DNA of 23,208 nt, from IMG/VR virus record IMGVR_UViG_3300046010_003830, positions 1 to 23,208 of that record; one strand, 5' to 3'. How positions within the stretch are numbered: the stretch's first letter is position 1; each line of letters starts with the position of its first letter. The notes under the pieces are model-generated. The model did no database searches and was not told where the DNA came from. It saw only the letters and a list, made by a program, of their open reading frames with translations. Source of the DNA: a virus. A program made the position numbers and the translations under genes. Positions 8,871 through 17,900 of the stretch are shown in pieces.

Positions 8871-9250
8871 CCGCCTATGACTTCGGTGACGGTGCTGGTC
8901 CTGTTCCGGCACATCAGCACGCCAACGGCGGGGGCTGGGTAGCTGACACCGTGGTCTGCGACGACACCGTCTACATCGGGCCGGACGCGCTTGTGTACGG
9001 AAACGCATGGGTGGTAGACAGGGCATGGGTGTACGGAAACAGCCATGTTTGCGGCAATGCCTATGTTGGCCACGAGGCACAGGTTTTTGACATGGCTGTG
9101 GTCGAAGGCAACGCTAGAATCGACGGTGAGAGCCGCGTGTACGAATCAGCCATCGTTCGAGGGGACGCACAGCTTTACGGCTGCTCGTTTGTCCATGGAA
9201 CGGCGGTAGTGGAAGGCAGCGAAGTGCTATACGACGAGGAAAGGACGTAG
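8867..9250 (+). CDS. Left-handed beta-helix (hexapeptide repeat) protein
   Basis: This gene encodes 127 residues. After AHQHANGGGWVADT (about residues 15-28) come about 16 hexads with a small or aliphatic residue at a fixed place, for example VYGNAW, VVDRAW, VYGNSH, VCGNAY, VEGNAR, VRGDAQ and VEGSEV. This is the pattern of a left-handed parallel beta-helix with about five turns, as in hexapeptide acyltransferases and polymer-forming proteins. The HxHxNGGG lead-in with such repeats is a combination I associate with small phage tail-region proteins. No catalytic His of an acyltransferase can be assigned. The ATGA overlap ties it to the upstream fibre gene, so a structural or surface-binding role is more likely than enzyme action. 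A trimeric helix is inference. Confidence 0.6.
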   Translation: MTAYDFGDGAGPVPAHQHANGGGWVADTVVCDDTVYIGPDALVYGNAWVVDRAWVYGNSHVCGNAYVGHEAQVFDMAVVEGNARIDGESRVYESAIVRGDAQLYGCSFVHGTAVVEGSEVLYDEERT

Positions 9251-9254
9251 CCGT

Positions 9255-9986
9255 ATGTGGCCCGCAGTTATCGCAGGTGGTTTAGGTCTTGCTGGCTCAA
9301 TCTTTGGCGCAAGCGAAGCTAGAAGGGCGCAAAAGGAGTACGACAAGGCGATGGCCAAAAAGGCCGCCGAGTTCGCCAAGCTTCAGGTCCAGCTTCAAAA
9401 CATGCAGGACTACCAGTTCGCGCGCGCGGAGCTGGCTGCAAAGCGTGGCGAGCGGTACGTTGACAAAGGGTTTGGCGAAGCAATTCGTTCGGTTGAGCGC
9501 CAGCTAGCCACTACTCAGCGCGACATTGAGTCTCAGGGCCGTCAAGCGTCTGCGGCTGCTAGCCAGAGCATGATGGACAGGGGCCTGTACGGCACTACGG
9601 TCCAAGACCAAGCCCAGCGCGCGACGCGCGCCGACACTCAGCGGGCCGTAGCTCAGGCGTCTTCAGCAGCCGCCGGGCAGAAGTCTCAGCTGGCCGTAGC
9701 GCGCGGGCAAGCCAAGGCCCAGCAACTGGCAATGCTAGCCCAGATGTACCCCGCGCTCGCGCAGATGAAGACCGGGACACAGGTAGACATGCTGAAGCTT
9801 ATGCAGTCGTCCGGTGGCCAACGGCCTCAGTCCTCGGGCATTGGTTCGGCCCTAGCCGGGCTTGGCGGTCAACTCCTTAGCGGCTGGGCTATGGGCGGGT
9901 TCCAAGGCATGGGCGGCGGCGGCGGATTTAATGGACTAGGTACTTCCCCGTCAGGTGAAGTGTTCCAAGGTCCCCCGGCTTTCTAA
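9255..9986 (+). CDS. Internal virion (ejection) protein, small
   Basis: This gene encodes 243 residues. The N-terminus (WPAVIAGGLGLAGSIFGASE) is a Gly/Ala amphipathic or membrane-like helix, followed by a long charged helix with heptad character (about 20-115), an Ala/Gln-rich helix (about 115-185) and a Gly-rich tail (GGGGGF). This layout and its place as the first of three genes ending in a giant protein match the gp14 position in T7-like ejection blocks. The known role of that class is to form an outer-membrane part of the DNA ejection channel. Direct homology to T7 gp14 is not visible. An AGGAAAGGA site lies just before the ATG at 9255, four bases after the previous stop. Confidence 0.5.
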   Translation: MWPAVIAGGLGLAGSIFGASEARRAQKEYDKAMAKKAAEFAKLQVQLQNMQDYQFARAELAAKRGERYVDKGFGEAIRSVERQLATTQRDIESQGRQASAAASQSMMDRGLYGTTVQDQAQRATRADTQRAVAQASSAAAGQKSQLAVARGQAKAQQLAMLAQMYPALAQMKTGTQVDMLKLMQSSGGQRPQSSGIGSALAGLGGQLLSGWAMGGFQGMGGGGGFNGLGTSPSGEVFQGPPAF

Positions 9987-10003
9987 GGCAAGGCGATATA
10001 CAC

Positions 10004-11947
10004 ATGCCCATCATCTTTGACGCATCAGTTTTTGACCAGACTGGCCCGGACCCGGATCAGGAAATGGCCAATGCTATCGGCTCTTTTGCCGCTGGTATTG
10101 GTCAGGGCCTGAAGGAGGGGATGGACTTTGAACGGCAGAAGCAAGCCGACAAAGACAAGATGGAGCTTGAGGCCAAGCTGTCGCTAGAAAAAGCGGCGTT
10201 TGAGCAAGAGTTTCAAGAGCGCGAAGCCGATAAGAATCGCGCCCAAGCGCAGACTCAGTTCAACTTGACGTTTGGGATTGAGGAGAAGAAGGCTAACGCA
10301 GCGATTGCGGCGGACGAAGCAACTAGGACATTAAGGGAGAAAGAAGCTGAAGCGCTAGAGGCAGAGACAAAGCGGCTTGAAGAAGAACGCAAGAAGCAAG
10401 AAGAGTTAGAGAAAGCTCAAAGCGAGTGGCGGTCGCAGTACGGGGGTCTTGTCCCGTCCCCGATTCAGCCGTCGTGGGTCTCTGAGGGGACGTACTCGCA
10501 AGAGCAGTACGCCGAGATCCAAAAGCGGCGCGACGCATTTATGAAGGGGTACACCGCCCCTGACGGTACGTTTGTGCCGCCGAGCGCACAGGACATCGCT
10601 ACGTTTGATGACGGCATTGAAAGGCAGTACAGGCTAGACCGCGAAGCCCGCCAGAACGAACGCGCCGCTACCGGTATGCGTACGTTCTTCAACCGGTCAT
10701 TGTTCAACGGGCCACAGGGTGACAAACGCAGAGAGCAAATGCAGCCGTATGTGGAAGCGGTCCAAAACGGCCAGATGACTCCGTTTGAAGCTCACCAGAT
10801 CATGGAGGAGCAGTACAGGGATTTTGAAGAGACGGACTACGTTACTCGGCAAAACCAGACGTATACGGACCGAATTTCTATCCAGCGCAAAGAGCTAGAA
10901 GAGCTTGATGCCAAGCACGGCACTGACCCGACCTTTAAAGCATGGCTGACAGAGCGTCGGCGCAAGCTTGACGAAGCGAGTGCGATTATCACAAGAGCGC
11001 AAACGCGAGAAGACTTCAACGGCGTTGGCGACTTGCTGGACAGCCGGGGCTCGTCTGCGGTGACCAAGGTTATGCCTGACGGCACTACGCAGACAAAGCC
11101 TTCGGAGAAGGAATCGTACAACTTCGTCAAGGACGTCCAGAGCGCGCTGCAGGCCACCTCTCAGTTCTCAAACATGAGCGACGAGGAGCTTTCTATCTTA
11201 GGGGCTTCTAGTCCTGTACCTAACCTTAGTCCGCTTGAGCGCGGCAAGCAAATCAGGGACGGCATTGTTGCGCGCACTTGGGCAAGCCTTGTTCCCCCGA
11301 GCGAGTCTTCGCGGGCTAACGCAGATGAGGCTCGCGCTGGCGTAGACGCGGCGTTGGGTGGCGAAGAAACGTTGCCTCCAGCTGCGGCTCCGGCAACACC
11401 GGCGGCGCCAGCCCCGGCAGCTCCAACGCCTACTGCGCCCAAGCCAGAGGGTAGCCCGGCGGAGCGAGCAGTCCGTGAGTCTGCTGCTACGTCTAAGGCC
11501 ACGCCAGATCAACGCAAGGCCGCCGAAGATTTAGTCAAGGGATCTGCGGTCAAGTTTGAAGAACAAAAGGCTGCGGTTGGCAAAGCCGGAAGCCTTGCCG
11601 ATCAAACCGCCTCGGCCATGAAGGCGGCTACGAGCGGTTATTCTCAGCCGTCTAGCTTGTCTGGGTTTGCCAATCTGGAAGGCATCAAGGGCCAGCTGTC
11701 AAAGGCAAAGACAACCAAGGACTTGGAAAAGGTACTTGGGGAGGCAACGAAGCAGTTCGATGCACTGAAAGAGCTGCGTGGCAAGATCGACTCTCGCATG
11801 AAGCCCACGCCGGGAGAAGCTTCGGCTGAGAGCGATGTTAACGACTACAAGCTGATTGAGTCGGTCATGAATCCGCTTGGCGAGTTTATCAACGCGCTTG
11901 ACGACGCAATCGACATGGGAGTGGAGCCGAAGGACCTTGGGTTGTAA
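10004..11947 (+). CDS. Internal virion (ejection) protein with coiled coil
   Basis: This gene encodes 647 residues. Residues about 35-145 form a strongly charged, Glu/Lys/Ala-rich coiled coil (EALEAETKRLEEERKKQEEL). A middle helical region follows, then a Pro/Ala-rich flexible linker (about 455-485, with PAAPAPAAPTPTAPKPEG) and a final helical domain (about 490-647). No enzymatic motif was found. The order small-medium-giant and the helical composition suggest the gp15-type internal core role, but the family is not recognised. An AAGGCAAGGCGA site precedes the ATG by about ten bases, and the gap from the upstream stop is 17 bases. Confidence 0.45.
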   Translation: MPIIFDASVFDQTGPDPDQEMANAIGSFAAGIGQGLKEGMDFERQKQADKDKMELEAKLSLEKAAFEQEFQEREADKNRAQAQTQFNLTFGIEEKKANAAIAADEATRTLREKEAEALEAETKRLEEERKKQEELEKAQSEWRSQYGGLVPSPIQPSWVSEGTYSQEQYAEIQKRRDAFMKGYTAPDGTFVPPSAQDIATFDDGIERQYRLDREARQNERAATGMRTFFNRSLFNGPQGDKRREQMQPYVEAVQNGQMTPFEAHQIMEEQYRDFEETDYVTRQNQTYTDRISIQRKELEELDAKHGTDPTFKAWLTERRRKLDEASAIITRAQTREDFNGVGDLLDSRGSSAVTKVMPDGTTQTKPSEKESYNFVKDVQSALQATSQFSNMSDEELSILGASSPVPNLSPLERGKQIRDGIVARTWASLVPPSESSRANADEARAGVDAALGGEETLPPAAAPATPAAPAPAAPTPTAPKPEGSPAERAVRESAATSKATPDQRKAAEDLVKGSAVKFEEQKAAVGKAGSLADQTASAMKAATSGYSQPSSLSGFANLEGIKGQLSKAKTTKDLEKVLGEATKQFDALKELRGKIDSRMKPTPGEASAESDVNDYKLIESVMNPLGEFINALDDAIDMGVEPKDLGL

Positions 11948-11959
11948 GGAAAGCACTAC

Positions 11960-14900
11960 ATGATTAACGAGAGCTACTCTGGTCTTCGCACGCTTAACGA
12001 CGCCTTTTCGGACAAGGGTAAAGAGTTTGGCAATACCATTGTCCAAGGCTACAAGCAGCTGATGTTGTCTGGCGCTACGGCAGACGACCTTCGGCTGTAC
12101 GCGGTAGCGACAGGGTACGCTCCCATTCGGGTTGATGAGTTTGGCGCGTCTCAAGACCTGACCGACTACTTCTCTCAGCGCGCGCCCCGGGGCTTTCTTG
12201 AGGGCGCTCAAGACTTTGGCGCGGGGGCTGTTAAAAGCATTGTGACGGAAAGCGCGGCTTTGTTGCCGTCAATGCTTGGCGCGGCTAAAGACATTGTTGG
12301 CATTGGTGGCGAGGAGTCGTACAAGACCGCCGAGCGCTGGAGGCAGGCGTCAGAGGCTTACACTCCCTCGTACTCAAACGAATACCGTATCTCGCGCGAG
12401 TCGCGCCAGCGCAGCGCGTTCTTTGACTTTAAGCCACAAGACGTGGGTCAAGGGTCTGGAAGCACGCTGCAGTTTGCGTCAACCGGCGGGGGCCTAGCGC
12501 TTACCAAGTACGGCCTCAAGACGGCGGGAAAAGCCCTAGCTAAGACAACCGCTGGAGCGTCCGCTGTTTCTCGTGCCGGAAAAGTTGCTTCTAGGTTACC
12601 GGCAGGCTTGCGCACCGCGAGCGACGCAATTAGCCGTGGCGCTAGGTTTGCCGCTGGCTCGACCGGCGTTCAGGCGGCATCGCTACAGATGGCCGGTAGC
12701 GCGGGCAAGGAAGCGTACGAGACGCAGGTAGCTCAGGCCGAGGAAGCTGGCCAGCAGTACGATCCCGAGCAAGCACGCAAGGAGCGTCGTTTGCCGATTG
12801 CGATGGGCCTTGTGTCCGGCCAGTTTGAGCGCACAACCGACGCGCTGATTGGCAAGCTTGCGCCGGGCCTTGCGGGCAAGGTAACCGCGCCTGTTTCCGG
12901 CAAGCGCATCCCTTTGCCGAAGGCCAAGGACTTGCCCGGCTTCTTTACCACTGGGGCCGTGGAGATTGGCAAGGAGTACCTTGGTGAGCAAGGCGAGGCG
13001 CTAGCGGGCTCAGTAGGCAAGGCGTCGTACCTCAAGGACGACTCGACAATCATGAGCCGGTTTGCTGAAAGCCAAGCAAGCCTGTTTAACACGGTTCCGC
13101 TTGCCACGTCGCCGTTGGCTGCTATGGCAGCGTTTAAGGCTAAGGCAACAAAGGGCCGTCTGTCCGAGCTAGAGAAGATCTTTAACGGCGATAAGTCCTT
13201 CTTCCGTGTTGGCGACCGCTCGATGCAACCGCTCGAGCAGCAGACGGTGAAGTACGCGGACATGACTCCTGAGCAGCAAGCCGAGATGCGGCAGGAGTTG
13301 ATGGACACGGGCGTGGCTTGGGACCTGACAACGGCAAGCACCGAAGCCCTAGACGAAGCCGCTAAGAACTTGGCGTCTACGGGCGTGCGCGTGGTCTTTG
13401 TCAAGCCGTCAGACAATGCGACGGATATTTCCAGCGCGACAGGCGTAGCTGAAGACAAGATCACCACCGGCGAGTCCAACGGCCATGTTGGCTGGTACGA
13501 CGAAAAGACTGGCACGGTGTACGTCAACGCGGCGGTGTCGCCGGAAATGCAGTTTGCCGTAGTCAAGTCGCACGAGGTAGTGCATGACCTTCGGCGTTCG
13601 TTTCGTGGCGACATTGACGCCTTGCGCCAGTACTTCATTGACACGTTTGGCGACGAATACCTGAAGTTTGAAGAGCAGAACTTTGGACCCTCGAGCGCTT
13701 ACGCTGATCAAGCGCGCAAGGACAACCCTAAGTTTTCGGTCGCTCAAGTTGACGACCTGCTCACGGAAGAAGCGCTGACCAACTTCATGACCAACCGCAT
13801 GTCGGGGTATTTGGCTACCAGCCTTATGTCCGACGCGGACATGATCAAACTGTACGAGCGGTCCCCGGGCATCTTTGCCGACATGGTTGACGTCATCACG
13901 TCTTGGGGCAATCAAATGCTCAAGCGCGGAACTGCGTCTCCGTTCCAAGAGCAAATCATCAACAGGCTGTTTGACTCGGCCAAGGCGTTTGAGGCGCAGT
14001 TTAGCCAAGAGATCAATCGCAAGGTCGGCGGCGCAACCGAGTCAGGCAAGGGCGGCGTCGTCAAGGCGATGGGCGCTGTCACCAAGTTCAACGAGACGAT
14101 CTCGGACTTGCTTGACCGTCGGCGCGATCTGATGTCAAAGGCTTCCGGCATGCTTGACTCCGGCACAAGCGAAGCCGACGTCGAGCAAGCCATTGCTACT
14201 GAGACGGGATCTCGGGGCCTTGCCCAAGACATCATGAAGCGCTTGCAGCTATCGCGCGGTACAGCTGCGGCGACGGGCACGGCAGGCGCAACAGGTACGG
14301 CAGGCGCTGCGGGCTCTACGTCAACGACCACTACCCCGACAACGACCACCCCGACCGCTGCTGCACCCAAGCCAATCCCGGCTGGCGCTAAGGACACGTC
14401 TGGGTTTAAGCTTCCCACGACCGTCAAGAACGGCCAGCAGAAGTACGGTAGCAACAACATTGACTTTGAAAGTGACTTTGACCGAGCCGCTTACATTGTT
14501 GCGACCGAGGGAAGCGGCAGGAAGTCCACAGCCGCCGCTACCCAGCTAAAGGCTGACCTGAAGAAAGCCGGGTACAACCTAAACGACGTCACCCGTCACG
14601 GCAATGCCGTGCGCACGGAGGTCAAGGCTCAGGCAAAGGGCAAGGCCAATCAGCGCGTGATGATTGGGGCCACGCCGTTTGTGCCTGTTCCGCAGAAGCC
14701 CAAGGGCAAGGCGACGCCCAAGCCCGCTGCAACGACTACGCCTGCGCCTACAGAGCCCGCTGCGCCTACTGCGCCGGTAGAAGCGACTACGCCTACGCCT
14801 ACGCCCGAAGCCGCGCTTGAAGCCGAGGGAGCCGCCGAGGCCGAGCCTGAGCTTACCGAGGAAGGTGAAGAGGGCGAGGAAGGCGAAGAAGCCGACGCCT

Positions 14901-17900
14901 CAACCCCGCCGCCCGCCAACACAGATGTGCCTATGCCGGAGGCAACTCCTGAGCAAAAGACCAAGGCCGTTGAATTGCGCGAGACTATTGACGGGTTGAC
15001 GGCAATGCTGGCGCCCGAAGCAGCAGAACTGCGTAGCGCCCTGTCAATGACCAACCCGGAGTTGTCCGGCAAGACAGACGAACAGATCGTTGAGATCCTT
15101 CGTGGCCAGATTGCTCAAGCGCAATCAGACCTAGACGACATCCCGGGAGGCGCAAAGCTGCGCGCCTTTATCCCCAACGACAACGACACAGGCGATTCGA
15201 CGCTTGGGTCGGTCCCGGGGTTCAGGCGCATTGTTGACGCTATGAAGAAGCGCGTTGCCCGGGAGATGAAACCGGGCAAGGCAATGGCAGGCGCTATTGG
15301 ATACCAAGGCACCGGCGAGCGCCGCAGGATTGTCACCGACGTTCAAGACATCAACGTTCAGGCTGACTACGAGCAGCTGTTCAATAGCAAGACCGGCTTA
15401 AACGTAGTGTCTAAGCTGGTCGAGATCGTCAAGAGCTCCAAGGACTTCCGGTTCATCAACCGTGGCGAGCTAAAAGGCAAGTCGGACCGCGAGGTGCTCG
15501 AAATCGCCATCGAGCGCATGGCGGACAACCTTGAAGACCTGTTCCTGCTTATGGACCCGCAGGCCCGCGAGGCCGCAAAGCTGTGGTACCGGGGCGCGAA
15601 CATCATCGGCGGCTACTGGTCTAAACGCTACGGGATCTCGCTAGAGAAGGCCGCTGCCATGATTGCGGTGTTTAGCCCCCAGAAAGACTGGGACCAAAAC
15701 ATCAGCTTGACAGAGCGCGTGCTTGACATGTTTGTCGCTATGGATCGTGCCGTCATTGACGACCAAGTCTTCAAGGATGGGTTTAACGCCAAGATTGCGG
15801 AGATCCAAGAATCTATCGACACGATTAGGAACCGCGAAGCAAGGTACCGCAAGAAGCTGAGTAAGGCGTCCCCGGAAGAGCGCGCCGAGATGCAAAAGGC
15901 CAGAAAGGCCAAGCGCGCGCGGGACGAAGCCGAAGTCAATGCCGCGCTTAAGACCATCAAGAAACTAGAGCGCGTGCGTGACTCGGTTAAGGGCAAGAGC
16001 ATTGGCGACCTTGTCCGCGAATATGTAAGGCTCACAAAGCCTAGCGCTGAGTTTGTCGAGCGGGCCACAGGGTGGACTGCAGAGCAAATGGCGCAAAACC
16101 AGCAAGAGATCATTACCGCAAGAGAAAACGTACGGTATTCGGTCAAAGCTTTTGACGAAGCCAAGAACAGCCGTGAGTACACGCGCGCACGCCCGGATGG
16201 CATGCTGTACACGCCGACCGGCGACAGCGTTGCTTGGGGCAGCACAAACATTGTCGAAAAGGCACTAAAGATCTGGCTGGCTGATGAGTCAGACCTTGAG
16301 ACAGTGTCTATCCAGCTGGGCTCGCAGAACAAGGTGCGCAGCTTCTACTCTGACATTGCTGACCCAACCAACGAGCTGACGGTCACGGTTGACACGCACG
16401 CTATCGCGGCTGCGCTGATGCAGCCTCTGTCCGGCGAAGACACCGTCGTCAAGCAGACCTTGTCAAAAGCCCCGGGCAGCGATGCGCTTGGCACGTCAGG
16501 CCTATACGCCCTGATTCGCGAGGCGTACATTAGATCGGCAAAGCGCCACGGCGTGCTGCCCAAACAAATGCAGTCAATCGTCTGGGAGCAGATCCGCTCT
16601 CTGTTTGACTTGCCGAAAGGTACGCGGTATGGAGCCTCAGGATCGGAAGCTAAAGCAAGCAAACGTGCAATCACAGAAGCCATTGACCGCGCAGCCGTCG
16701 TTGGCCGCGAACAAACCTTTGCCACAATCCGCGAAGCCGCTGGTGGAGCACGCCTACCGGAATGGGTACTGGCATCAACTGAGCCTAGAACTTCATTCTA
16801 TTCTGCGGGACGGACATCGACCTACAGTGGACCTTTGGTTGCAAGAGGCCTATCCAAATTTAAGCCGCAAGCAGAGATCGAACGTGGAGCTGATGAACGA
16901 GGCGGTCGAGGAGGTGCAAAACTACGAGCGTTTGTTCCGAACGAAAACATCAGCTTCTTCACCAAGTACCCGAATGAGCTGAAGCCGTCGAACAAGGCCC
17001 TGCAGGATGCGCTAGAGCCTTGGCTGGCTGAGAACCCTCAACTGCTTGAGCAGTTCGAGGACCCAGACATCAATCTGGTTAACGTGGACCCGGAGATTGA
17101 GCGGTTCCTTGAAGGTTCTGCGTTTACGTCCCCGGACGGAAAGCCCGTGCCGCTTGTCCACTCCACGGCCATTCGCCGGGCTGCCTACTCTTCAGGCTTT
17201 GCAAGCACGCCCAGTGAAGGCGTGGCGAACTTTGCACCGTACGCGCACCTAGGTACGCCGACTGCCGCTATTGACAGAACGGTTAACCCGTTCCTCCGTC
17301 ACCCCACGCAGACTGACATCTTCTCGCTGCCGTCGGTGCAGGGCCTGTCTAACGACGAAAAGATGAAGGTTCTTTGGCGCGCAGACAAAGCTTTCAAGCT
17401 GACGCTGCAGATCAAGAATCTATTCAAGAATGCGTCTGACCTAGCCGAGCAGATCAACGTTGGCGCTCTTGCTTTGACGCCCACCGGGTCTATTGAGAGC
17501 ATGCTGGTGGCGGCTGTCTCTAAGTCGCCGTCTATCAAAACCTCCCAACCTCAACCGGCGTTTGTCGCTCCTGAGCCGTCGCCCGTTCAAAACCCTGAGG
17601 GCCTGCTAGCGTCTTTGCGTGAGGCGTACAGGCTCAACATCGTTAAGTACCTCAACGCGCGCAGCGAGCTTCGCGCCCTTGCCGAGGAGAACTCCCAGCA
17701 CTTTGCCGTAACCGAAACAGCGCGTCCTCGGATGGTGCTGTTCACGAACGGATCCTTCGCGTCGGTCGTTGACTACCCTATGGTGGTCTCTGCCAAGTCC
17801 CCTGTAGTGACGTCGGACAGCGTAGCCAATACGTTTGACCCGAAGAGCTTTTCGGATGTCACCTACAACTACTCTGTGCATGCCGGTCACTTTGCGGTCG

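Noticed and set aside
7881-9080. 399-codon open frame on the - strand
   Set aside because: It runs antisense to two well-supported genes; its product is extremely rich in Arg, Cys and His, as expected from the complement of Ala/Gly/Thr-rich coding DNA, and no ribosome site or domain is seen.
6736-9250. Diversity-generating retroelement near the fibre genes
   Set aside because: No reverse transcriptase, no template/variable repeat pair and no C-type lectin tip were found in the window.
12733-13644. 303-codon open frame on the - strand
   Set aside because: Antisense to the giant gene in a stretch with normal coding pattern in that gene (zincin region); Ser/Arg/Thr-rich product without recognisable features.
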